From Caulobacterales bacterium (GTDB lineage Bacteria > Pseudomonadota > Alphaproteobacteria > Caulobacterales > Caulobacteraceae), in contig CANKEA010000013.1 in assembly GCA_947480815.1 (NCBI GenBank), positions 1-12,461 of the forward strand: DNA of 12,461 nucleotides, in the 5' to 3' direction. Shown here in pieces: positions 1 to 7,295 of this stretch (its first letter is position 1; every line of letters begins with the position of its first letter). The position numbers and the translations under genes are program-made. The notes below the pieces were generated by a model. The model had not been told where the DNA came from. It ran no database searches and was given only the letters and a program-made list of their open reading frames with translations.

Positions 1-325
1 CGATCCAGTTCAGGCCCGGCCATTCGCCGAACTCCAGCCCGCGCGTGGCCAGAAGCTGCATGCCCACGCACACGCCCAGGAATGGCGCGCCGCGTTGCTC
101 GACAGCCTCGATCATCGCCTCGATCAGGCCCCCGCGTTCGCCAAGAGCCCCCATGCAAGCCGCGAAGGCCCCAACGCCGGGCAAGACGATGCGCTCTGCG
201 CGCGCGACCACGTCGGGGTCATCTGTCAGGATGACCCGCGAAGCGTCGCCGGCCGCCACGGCAAGCGCCTTGGCCGCTGAGGGCAGGTTCCCCGAGCCGT
301 AGTCGATCAGAACGACATTCGACAT
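1..325 (-). CDS. hisH: HisH, glutamine amidotransferase subunit of imidazole glycerol phosphate synthase (partial, C-terminus off the left edge)
   Basis: HisH hydrolyses glutamine and passes ammonia to HisF, which makes imidazole glycerol phosphate and AICAR in histidine synthesis (cytoplasm). The first 108 residues are present and the frame runs open off the window. Visible marks of the class I glutamine amidotransferase family are the N-terminal DYGSGNL (residues 8-14), LPGVGAF (48-54, oxyanion strand region) and the nucleophile elbow LGVCVGMQ (83-90), with Cys86 as the expected nucleophile. The His and Glu of the triad lie in the missing part. The ATG at 325 is 6 bp after the hisB stop, with only a weak AGGG upstream, so translational coupling to hisB is likely. 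A small oddity is Pro15 where the family usually has Arg (GNLRS). The identification is firm. Confidence 0.95.
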   Translation of the reverse strand, partial: MSNVVLIDYGSGNLPSAAKALAVAAGDASRVILTDDPDVVARAERIVLPGVGAFAACMGALGERGGLIEAMIEAVEQRGAPFLGVCVGMQLLATRGLEFGEWPGLNWI

Positions 326-331
326 TACGCG

Positions 332-922
332 CTACAGAACGCCCTTGGTCGAGGGGGCCAGCCCCAGGGTCTTGGGATCGAGTTCGACCGCCTGCCGCAA
401 AGCCCGGGCCAGCGCCTTGAAGCCGCTCTCAGCGATGTGGTGGCTATTGGTCCCGTAAAGGGTTTCCAGATGAACGCAGGCCCCGCAGTTCATCGCGAAG
501 GCGTGGTGAAACTCTTTGAACAGCTCGGTGTCCATGTCGCCGACCTTTGGGGTTTTAAACTCTACCTTCCAGATCAGATAGGCGCGGTTCGACAGATCCA
601 GGGCGCAGCGGCTCAAGGTCTCGTCCATCGGAATATAGACGCTACCAAACCGCCGGATGCCCTTGAAGCCATCCAGGGCCTTGGCGAACGCCTGGCCAAT
701 GACGATGCCGGTGTCTTCGACCGTATGGTGCATGTCGATGTGCAGATCGCCCTTGGTCTCGACCTCCACGTCGAACCCGCCGTGGCGCGCAAAGCTTTCC
801 AGCATGTGGTCGAAGAACCCCACGCCTGTGGAGATCGTGGACTTTCCGGTCCCGTCGAGATCGATAGAGACCTTGATCTGGGTCTCTTTGGTTTCGCGAA
901 CAATGCGGGCCATGCGGGCCAT
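332..922 (-). CDS. hisB: HisB, imidazoleglycerol-phosphate dehydratase (monofunctional)
   Basis: This enzyme dehydrates imidazole glycerol phosphate to imidazole acetol phosphate in the histidine pathway, as a Mn-dependent cytoplasmic oligomer. From the chosen start the protein has 196 residues, the normal size for a monofunctional IGPD; there is no fused histidinol-phosphatase domain as in E. coli. The two pseudo-repeated metal-binding motifs are clear: FFDHM (36-40) with HHTVED (65-70), and FHH (138-140) with NSHHIAE (159-165) followed by GFKALARAL. The ATG at 922 is preferred because GAAGGAG lies 6 bp upstream (929-935). An ATG at 913 is also possible, and extension to 964 would overlap the kinase gene. 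It follows the kinase by 19 bp and precedes hisH by 6 bp, so it probably belongs to one operon. Confidence 0.96.
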   Translation of the reverse strand: MARMARIVRETKETQIKVSIDLDGTGKSTISTGVGFFDHMLESFARHGGFDVEVETKGDLHIDMHHTVEDTGIVIGQAFAKALDGFKGIRRFGSVYIPMDETLSRCALDLSNRAYLIWKVEFKTPKVGDMDTELFKEFHHAFAMNCGACVHLETLYGTNSHHIAESGFKALARALRQAVELDPKTLGLAPSTKGVL

Positions 923-928
923 GCGGGG

Positions 929-935
929 CTCCTTC
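929..935 (-). promoter_or_regulatory. Ribosome binding site that fixes the hisB start
   Basis: On the minus strand this reads GAAGGAG, a near-perfect Shine-Dalgarno sequence 6 bases before the ATG at 922. It argues against the longer reading from 964 and favours 922 over the second in-frame ATG at 913. Confidence 0.7.
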
Positions 936-941
936 AGGGGA

Positions 942-1946
942 CTAGTCGCCCCAATCCTCTGCAATATGGGCGGTTGCCAGGTCTTTCAAGGCGGTCTGGG
1001 GCCGCGGGCCGTAGTGCGAGATCACTTCGGCGGCCGCCAGCGAGCCCAGCCGAGCGCAGACCTCAAGCGGTTTTTCCTGCGCCATGCCGAACAGGAAGCC
1101 CGCAGCGTACTGGTCGCCGGCCCCTGTGGTGTCAACGATTCGGTCGACCCGCACCGCCTCCACAGCGATTCGGTCATTACCGCACACCACGACCGACCCC
1201 GCCGCGCCGCGGGTGATAGCGGCCATCGGGACCTCACTGGCCAGCCTGGAGGCGGCCACGTCGAAATCGGTGGTCTGGTAGAGCGAAAGCAGCTCGGATT
1301 CGTTGGCGAAGACCAGGTCGATTTGCGAGCGGACGAATCCTAGCAGGGCATCGCGGTGGCGCTCGACCATGAATGCATCGCTGAGCGTCAGGGCGATCTT
1401 GCGGCCATTGGCTCGCGCGAGCCCGGCCGCCTTGGCAAAGGCGGCGCGGGCCTGCGCCAGGTCGAACAGATAGCCTTCCAGATAAACCAGGGCTGCACCC
1501 TCGATCAGCGCCGGCTCGATGTCGTCGGGGGTCAGCTCATTGGCGGCACCCAGAAAGGTGCACATCGTCCGCGCGCCGTCTGGCGTGACGTTGATCAGGC
1601 TGCGGCCGCTGGCGGGGCCGCCCACCAGCCGGGGGACGTCGAAATGCACCCCGATGGCCGTGATGTCGTGGGCGAAGATGTCGCCCAACTGATCGTTCGC
1701 CACCTTGCCGATGAAGGCGGCGCGTCCGCCGAAACTGCCGATGCCGGCCACGGTATTGCCGGCCGAACCGCCCGAGGTTTCTAGGGCCTGGCCCATGCGG
1801 GTGTAGAGGCTGGCGCTGTGTTCCTGGGTTACGAGCTGCATCGAATTTTTGTTCAGGCCCTCGGCGGCCAGGAAGGCGTCATCGCACTGGGCGATCACGT
1901 CGACGATGGCATTGCCGATGGCGGTGACGTCGAATCGGGCGGTCAT
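942..1946 (-). CDS. PfkB-family carbohydrate/nucleoside kinase, adenosine kinase-like
   Basis: A ribokinase-fold kinase of 334 residues that would phosphorylate a sugar or nucleoside with ATP. The N-terminal strand GNAIVDVIA (11-19), the substrate-binding GGSAGNT (59-65) and the PfkB signature 2 region [13 protein letters not shown] (272-284), with Asp278 as the expected catalytic base, are all present. Alphaproteobacterial proteins of this type are usually annotated as adenosine kinase, which would return adenosine to AMP. The substrate cannot be read from sequence, so ribokinase-like or other nucleoside kinase activity remains possible. The ATG at 1946 has GAGG 7 bases upstream. It lies 31 bp after nth and 19 bp before hisB on the same strand. 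If it makes AMP, it could connect to the purine by-product (AICAR) of HisH/HisF, but that link is inference. Confidence 0.88.
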   Translation of the reverse strand: MTARFDVTAIGNAIVDVIAQCDDAFLAAEGLNKNSMQLVTQEHSASLYTRMGQALETSGGSAGNTVAGIGSFGGRAAFIGKVANDQLGDIFAHDITAIGVHFDVPRLVGGPASGRSLINVTPDGARTMCTFLGAANELTPDDIEPALIEGAALVYLEGYLFDLAQARAAFAKAAGLARANGRKIALTLSDAFMVERHRDALLGFVRSQIDLVFANESELLSLYQTTDFDVAASRLASEVPMAAITRGAAGSVVVCGNDRIAVEAVRVDRIVDTTGAGDQYAAGFLFGMAQEKPLEVCARLGSLAAAEVISHYGPRPQTALKDLATAHIAEDWGD

Positions 1947-1977
1947 AGGGCGGCCTCATGGTGGAGCCCCCCGCCTA

Positions 1978-2667
1978 TCACGGGAAGAATAGGTCGCGCG
2001 AGGGGCAGAGGCCGGCGACCGGGCATTCGTGGCATTTCGGGCGGCGCGCGATGCAAATGTATCGCCCATGCAGGATCAGCCAGTGGTGGGCGCGGGTCAG
2101 GAAGGGTGCGGGGATGATCGCCGTCAGTTCCAGCTCAACGGCATCGGGTTTCTTTGCGGCGCTAAGCCCAAGGCGGTGGGACACGCGGAACACATGCGTG
2201 TCGACAGCGATGGCCGGCTCGACGTTCAGTTCATTCAGCACCACGCTGGCGGTTTTACGCCCCACACCCGGCAGCTCCTGCAGGGCCTGGCGGTCCAGCG
2301 GCACCGCGCCGCCGTGGCGCTCGATCAGCAGGCGCGACATGGCGATCAGGTTCTTGGCCTTGTTGCGGAACAGGCCAATTGAATTGATGAAGCTAATCAC
2401 TCCAGCTTCCCCAAGCGCCAAGATCGCCTGCGGGGTGTTGGCGGCCGCGAATAGCTTGGCGGTGGCCTTGTTGACGCCAACGTCCGTGGCCTGGGCCGAC
2501 AGGGCGACAGCTGTGACCAGTTCGAACGGGGTCCTGTAATTCAGCTCCGTCCTGGGGTGCGCCGTTGCGGACTCGAACCGTTCGAATAACGCCTGGATGC
2601 GCGCCTTTTCCTTCGGTGCGCGGTGGTAGGTCGGGACTTTAGGAGGCTTCGCCATGGGCGCGACCAT
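1978..2667 (-). CDS. nth: Endonuclease III (DNA glycosylase/AP lyase)
   Basis: Nth removes oxidised pyrimidines from DNA and cleaves the abasic site by beta-elimination in base excision repair. The 229-residue protein has the helix-hairpin-helix LPGVGRKTA (132-140), with Lys138 as the Schiff-base nucleophile and Asp156 in VDTHVFRV as the catalytic acid. The C-terminal [4Fe-4S] loop has the exact spacing C-x6-C-x2-C-x5-C (Cys205, 212, 215, 221). The ATG at 2667 is preceded by TAGGG with a 5-base spacer; an alternative ATG at 2655 has no visible ribosome site. It is the first gene of the leftward nth-kinase-hisB-hisH run and is divergent from the moeB-like gene, only 44 bp away. Confidence 0.97.
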   Translation of the reverse strand: MVAPMAKPPKVPTYHRAPKEKARIQALFERFESATAHPRTELNYRTPFELVTAVALSAQATDVGVNKATAKLFAAANTPQAILALGEAGVISFINSIGLFRNKAKNLIAMSRLLIERHGGAVPLDRQALQELPGVGRKTASVVLNELNVEPAIAVDTHVFRVSHRLGLSAAKKPDAVELELTAIIPAPFLTRAHHWLILHGRYICIARRPKCHECPVAGLCPSRDLFFP

Positions 2668-2711
2668 GACGGCCCTAGAAGCGGCAGCGCAAGTCTGCGA
2701 TTCTCAGTCTC

Positions 2712-3455
2712 ATGAACTTTTCTCCAGAAGAGGTTGACCGCTACGCCCGCCAGTTGGTGCTCCGGGAGCTGGGCGGGCCCGGCCAGCAGAAATTAAAGGT
2801 AGCTACAGTCGCACTTGTTGGTGTCGGGGGGCTGGGTGCCCCGGCGGCGCTTTACCTTGCGGCGGCCGGTGTTGGAAGCTTGCGGCTGATTGATGCCGAC
2901 ACGGTCGCCCTATCGAACCTGCAGCGCCAGGTCCTCTACACGCTTGACGATATTGGCGTTGCGAAGACGGCGGCGGCGGCGAACGCTTTGGCAGCGCTCA
3001 ATCCGCATGTCGCGGTCGATCCTATCGCGCACGCTCTGACGCCAGACAACGCCACCGAACTCCTGGCCGGCTGCGACCTGGTGCTGGATGGCACGGACGA
3101 TTTCACCACTCGGTTCGCGATCAACGCCGCCTGCCATTCGCTAAATATCTCGCTCGTCAGTGGGGCAATCGGCCGCTGGACCGGCCAGGTTGGGGTGTTT
3201 TCAGGCAAACCCTGTTATCGCTGCTTGGTCCCGGACATCCCGCCAGACGCTGAGACGTGCGCTGTTGTTGGCGTTGTCGGCGCCCTCGCTGGGGTTATCG
3301 GCACCTTGATGGCAGTCGAGGCAATCAAGCTGATTTCTGGTACCGGCGAGGCCCTGACCGGCCGCCTGTTGATCTATGACGCCCTACCCGCCCAGACCCG
3401 AACGATCAAGATCGCGCCTAACCCGGCCTGCCCGGTCTGTTCTACGCCGGCCTAG
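2712..3455 (+). CDS. moeB: MoeB/ThiF/HesA-family adenylyltransferase (probable molybdopterin-synthase adenylyltransferase)
   Basis: E1-like enzymes of this family adenylate the C-terminal Gly-Gly of a sulfur carrier protein (MoaD for MoeB, ThiS for ThiF) so that it can accept sulfur. The 247-residue length fits MoeB and excludes the longer MOCS3 type, because no rhodanese domain follows. Visible features are RYARQLVL (10-17), the nucleotide-binding GVGGLG (37-42), SNLQRQ (68-73, with the conserved Arg), DGTDDFTTR (126-134), two zinc pairs CYRC (168-171) and CPVC (240-243), and Cys183 at the usual conserved cysteine position before GVVGALAG. No clear Shine-Dalgarno precedes the ATG. No carrier gene lies nearby, so MoeB against ThiF specificity is open. 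Its stop overlaps that of the convergent pseudogene. Confidence 0.87.
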   Translation: MNFSPEEVDRYARQLVLRELGGPGQQKLKVATVALVGVGGLGAPAALYLAAAGVGSLRLIDADTVALSNLQRQVLYTLDDIGVAKTAAAANALAALNPHVAVDPIAHALTPDNATELLAGCDLVLDGTDDFTTRFAINAACHSLNISLVSGAIGRWTGQVGVFSGKPCYRCLVPDIPPDAETCAVVGVVGALAGVIGTLMAVEAIKLISGTGEALTGRLLIYDALPAQTRTIKIAPNPACPVCSTPA

Positions 3456-4384
3456 GTCTTCGATCTAGCGCAGTGCATGGCCCAAAATGCCTGTTCAAGA
3501 TCCTGGGCGACCGACTCCCCCAAGCGCGAAAGAAAGCGATCGCCAGCGCGGGCGATGACGTGAACGCCCATCCAAAGGCTTTCAATGCTGGTTGTGACCC
3601 AGGGATAGGGGAACGGGTCTAGGCCGATGTCGACCTGGCTGTAATCATCAAGATAGGCGCCGCGCCCGTCAGAATGGCCCTTCAGGATCAGGCGGTCGGA
3701 TTCGATGCCCCGGTCGGCGAAGCGCGCCTGGATTTGCCCGCGCATCGCGGGCTCGGCAACTTGTCGAGCCCGTAGCATCAGGCGTCTGTTGGGTACGGCT
3801 TGCAGGATGCGCGCCCAGACGCCGATTGCCGGCTCACTGCTCTTGGCCAGGTTATTAAAGTTGCCGAAGGTGACGTGGCCATTGGCGAGCGCCGGTAGCG
3901 CGCTGACCGGTCTACCCGCCGGGGATGCCACGCAGAAATAGGTCTTGGGTAGCCGCCAGAGGGTTTCGGTAAACGGCCCCTCCTCACCCGCCCTCGTCAA
4001 GCCGACCAAGGGCGGGCAGTGCGCTACCGAGATTACTGCGCGCGCCGGCCAGGCTAGGCTTGAGATGCACGGCGCGGCGGAAGGCCCGCTCTGCCGCATG
4101 AGTCTGACCGAGCCGTTCACGCGCCACGCCCGCGTTCAAATGGTCTTCCGCCCGGTTGGGATCCAGATCCACCGCCTGCAGCGCGCTATTCAATGCGGCC
4201 CGCGGCTGACCCAGCCGCAGCAGGGCAATGGCGAGGCTGACTGGGCTACGGTTAAGCTGGGGTCTAGCTCGATCGCACGGCGGAAAAGCGTTGCGGCCGC
4301 GGCCAACAGGCCGCTGTTATGCAGGGCGCGGGCCTCACGGACGGCGTTGGCATCTCCGGATTGCGCCAGGGCGATGCGCTCCAA
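3452..4384 (-). pseudogene. Decayed TPR plus SPINDLY/O-GlcNAc-transferase-like glycosyltransferase
   Basis: Three reading segments together give parts of one protein. Segment one (4384 to about 4240) has TPR residues such as FRRAIELDPSL. Segment two (about 4237 to 3987) continues with LAIALLRLGQ and two further TPR units. Segment three (about 3980 to 3497) is the C-terminal half of a GT41-type catalytic domain: FTETLWRLP, LPALANGHVTFGNFNNLAK, DIGLDPFPYPWVTTS, ESLWMGV and GDRFLSRLGES. TPR spacing of 34 residues shows exactly one base missing near 4235-4238. At about 3977-3992 the frame stops mid-repeat and resumes far inside the catalytic domain, so the remaining repeats and the catalytic N-half are deleted. 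After SVAQDL the family's last segment is replaced by about 14 unrelated residues. The only candidate start is a TTG at 4384, two bases after the lipoprotein stop. An active enzyme is very unlikely. Confidence 0.88.
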
Positions 4385-4386
4385 GC

Positions 4387-4968
4387 CTAGGACTTCGGCA
4401 CCGGTCGGACGATCACGGGCTCAAGGTTGGCCTTCACCTGCCGCGCGTCAAAGGCACGGCTTGTGCCGGCGGGCACCGGGCCCCTGTGCAGCGTGATCTC
4501 GGCACCGGCTTCGAATTTTTCCACCGTGCTGACGTCGAACCGATCATTCCAGAACGGATCGCCGAACAGGGGGCTGTGCCAACCATAGCCGCGGCCGTAG
4601 TAGCGCCAGTTTGGGCGGAAGAAGCCGAAACCCGGCCCATAGCGCGGGCCAAAGGCGAATGGATCGGGATCAACATAGGTCGCCCGGTCGCGGTCGGTAT
4701 GGCGGTCGTCGACCTCGAACCAGTCGTAGCCTTGGGCCAGGGTCAGTTCGGCGGCGCGGTACAGCATGTAGCGCTCAACCGTATCCCGCTTGGTCAAGCT
4801 GTTGCCGTTGAAGGTCACGCGGTAATGGTCTGCCGTCAGGCGCGTGTCAGAAAACCCGCCCAAGGTGGGCCTCGCGGCGATTATTGGCTGGTAGGGGGTG
4901 GGCGTGGCGCAACCGGCAAGGGCCAGCACTGTGGCGGCTGCGGCTCCGACGATCAATAAACGGCGCAT
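4387..4968 (-). CDS. Lipoprotein of the CC0125/CC1285-like family, function unknown
   Basis: A 193-residue secreted lipoprotein. The start MRRLL is followed by an Ala/Leu-rich signal and the lipobox LAGC (17-20), with Cys20 to be lipidated. The conserved core GGFSDTRLTADHYRVTFNGN (37-56) and YRAAELTLAQGYDWF (70-84) matches, from memory, a family of small alphaproteobacterial lipoproteins named after Caulobacter CC0125 and CC1285. Their function is not established. A Gly/Tyr/Trp/Pro-rich stretch (about 104-140) suggests a flexible or poorly folded segment. The ATG has an excellent AAGGAGG 5 bases upstream (4974-4980), and a 13-base dyad sits directly before that site. The decayed glycosyltransferase follows after 2 bases. 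No membrane helix is seen beyond the signal. Confidence 0.85.
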   Translation of the reverse strand: MRRLLIVGAAAATVLALAGCATPTPYQPIIAARPTLGGFSDTRLTADHYRVTFNGNSLTKRDTVERYMLYRAAELTLAQGYDWFEVDDRHTDRDRATYVDPDPFAFGPRYGPGFGFFRPNWRYYGRGYGWHSPLFGDPFWNDRFDVSTVEKFEAGAEITLHRGPVPAGTSRAFDARQVKANLEPVIVRPVPKS

Positions 4969-4978
4969 CTGCGCCTCC

Positions 4979-4991
4979 TTCGTTAAACGAA
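4979..4991. repeat. 13-base inverted repeat upstream of the lipoprotein gene
   Basis: TTCGTTAAACGAA is a perfect dyad of two 6-base arms around one central base. It abuts the Shine-Dalgarno (4974-4980) of the lipoprotein gene, sharing its first two T residues. It could be an operator or chance; an mRNA hairpin is unlikely because the loop is a single base. Confidence 0.4.
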
Positions 4992-5068
4992 CCGACTTCG
5001 CTAAAACGCCTCAAGATTGGGGCGGATGCGGGGCCATGGCGTCATAATTTGCGCCCGCGCGCCAGGGC

Positions 5069-5476
5069 CTAGCCGCCCGCGACCATCATCACGCGGAGGG
5101 CACCCGCAGCCGCGCCAAACAACAGCACGAACGCCGCCAAGGTCTGGATGCCAAAGCCCGGCCCCCGCTTGCCTGCCTCGGCCCAATAGCCGACGGCGTA
5201 GAGAATGCGGCCGACAATCCACACCACCCCGATCAGGGCCGCCAGGCGGTCATTCCAGTAGATTGAGAACAGCCACAACGAAGGCAGAAAAATCGGCAGC
5301 CATTCCAGGGTGTTGCCTTGCACCCGCAGGGCGCGTTCCACATTGGGGTTGCCGCTCATCGCCGGGGCGGCCACGCCGTGTTTGCGCCGGGCCAAGCCGA
5401 CCTTTAGCCCGGCGATGAAATACAAAAACAACGCCGCGCAGGTGACGAGAGTGGTCCAGCCGTGGGATTGCAACAT
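5069..5476 (-). CDS. MAPEG-family membrane protein
   Basis: MAPEG proteins are four-helix inner-membrane proteins. Eukaryotic members act in eicosanoid and glutathione metabolism; bacterial members are mostly uncharacterised, some with glutathione transferase or peroxidase activity. The 135-residue protein has four hydrophobic segments (about 7-27, 59-74, 77-98 and 110-132). It carries the family motif around ERALRVQGNTLEW (47-59), where Glu47, Arg48, Asn55 and Glu58 fit the conserved glutathione-binding and helix-2 positions. The ATG at 5476 is chosen because GAGGAG lies 7 bases upstream (5484-5489). A longer in-frame reading to 5608 would add a non-conserved tail and overlap argG. It is 121 bp downstream of argG on the same strand. 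The substrate is unknown. Confidence 0.9.
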   Translation of the reverse strand: MLQSHGWTTLVTCAALFLYFIAGLKVGLARRKHGVAAPAMSGNPNVERALRVQGNTLEWLPIFLPSLWLFSIYWNDRLAALIGVVWIVGRILYAVGYWAEAGKRGPGFGIQTLAAFVLLFGAAAGALRVMMVAGG

Positions 5477-5483
5477 CGATGGT

Positions 5484-5489
5484 CTCCTC
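5484..5489 (-). promoter_or_regulatory. Ribosome binding site that fixes the MAPEG gene start
   Basis: On the minus strand this reads GAGGAG, followed by a 7-base spacer and the ATG at 5476. It supports the 135-residue protein over the 179-residue in-frame extension. Confidence 0.7.
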
Positions 5490-5597
5490 GATTTTTCAGC
5501 ACACTGGCACGCTTGGCGCAGAGAGGCGAGACTGCCCCAGTGGACAGCCGGGTGAAGACGATCCGCGATGGCTATGGGTTCAAGCGATCGTGGAGGC

Positions 5598-6833
<1,236 letters not shown>

Positions 6834-6840
6834 GGCAAAT

Positions 6841-6845
6841 TCCTT
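6841..6845 (-). promoter_or_regulatory. Ribosome binding site that fixes the argG start
   Basis: On the minus strand this reads AAGGA, 7 bases before the ATG at 6833. It supports the 411-residue ArgG rather than the longer reading from 6896. Confidence 0.6.
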
Positions 6846-6858
6846 GGGCGTTCGTGCA

Positions 6859-6902
6859 GGCGCCTTAAAGGGCGCCGGGCTTCGATCTTCAAGCAAAGAT
6901 CG
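6859..6902 (-). promoter_or_regulatory. Two tandem hairpins in the argG leader
   Basis: Read on the minus strand, the first hairpin (6902-6883) pairs CGATCTT with AAGATCG around a 6-base loop. The second (6876-6859) pairs GGCGCC with GGCGCC (self-complementary) around CTTTAA. They lie between the stop of the upstream gene (6905) and the argG ribosome site (6845). Neither is followed by a T run, so a standard rho-independent terminator is not supported. They may form a leader structure, a processing site, or nothing functional. Confidence 0.45.
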
Positions 6903-6904
6903 TC

Positions 6905-7273
6905 CTACTCGACGAGCCGGCCCTCATCGGCCAGGGAGATCATGCCGCGCCGCACCTGGGTTAGGTGGATAACAGCGAACAGAGGCGCAGCGCTGAGGCG
7001 CACCAGAAACACAATCAGAATCGTGTTCATGCTCAGCCGCGACGACAGGCTCTCAACTTTCAAATAGGCGCCCACCAGGAAGGCGATAATGACCAAGCCG
7101 CTCAGGCCCAGCGCCTTGCCCAGCCGCATTGACGGGCTGCCGTCGCGCCGCCATTGGATCGGAATTCTCGCCCCGGGCTTGATCCTGGACCAGGCCCAGC
7201 GCGAGTAGCCGGCCATCACCGACAGGGCGGCGATCCATAAGATATCGCCAAACAGCGAAAGGCCGTGCTGCAA
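6905..7273 (-). CDS. Small three-helix membrane protein, function unknown
   Basis: With the TTG start at 7273 the protein has 122 residues and three hydrophobic segments (about 5-22, 55-72 and 82-104). The segment between helices 1 and 2 contains [13 protein letters not shown] (35-47), which loosely resembles the IP-x-HW-x-x-x-G-x-P motif of DUF1648/SdpI-like membrane proteins; this is only a resemblance. The TTG is favoured because AGGGGGAG (7288-7281) lies 7 bases upstream. An upstream in-frame GTG at 7315 would give 136 residues and overlap the end of kup by 20 bp. On either start it is closely coupled to kup and probably cotranscribed with it. The C-terminus ([10 protein letters not shown]) is cytoplasmic in style. 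No function is assigned. Confidence 0.75.
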   Translation of the reverse strand: MQHGLSLFGDILWIAALSVMAGYSRWAWSRIKPGARIPIQWRRDGSPSMRLGKALGLSGLVIIAFLVGAYLKVESLSSRLSMNTILIVFLVRLSAAPLFAVIHLTQVRRGMISLADEGRLVE

Positions 7274-7280
7274 GGCGTCG

Positions 7281-7288
7281 CTCCCCCT
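7281..7288 (-). promoter_or_regulatory. Ribosome binding site favouring a TTG start for the small membrane protein
   Basis: On the minus strand this reads AGGGGGAG with a 7-base spacer to the TTG at 7273. The competing GTG at 7315 has no comparable site. Confidence 0.5.
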
Positions 7289-7295
7289 TTGGTGC

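Noticed and set aside
437..1216. Long open frame on the plus strand opposite hisB and the kinase gene
   Set aside because: It lies antisense to two clearly conserved genes, has no recognisable domain, and is the kind of frame GC-rich codon use produces.
4190..4250. Programmed frameshifting as an explanation for the split TPR gene
   Set aside because: No slippery sequence or stimulatory structure is evident, and the internal deletion and lost C-terminus would still leave the enzyme incomplete.
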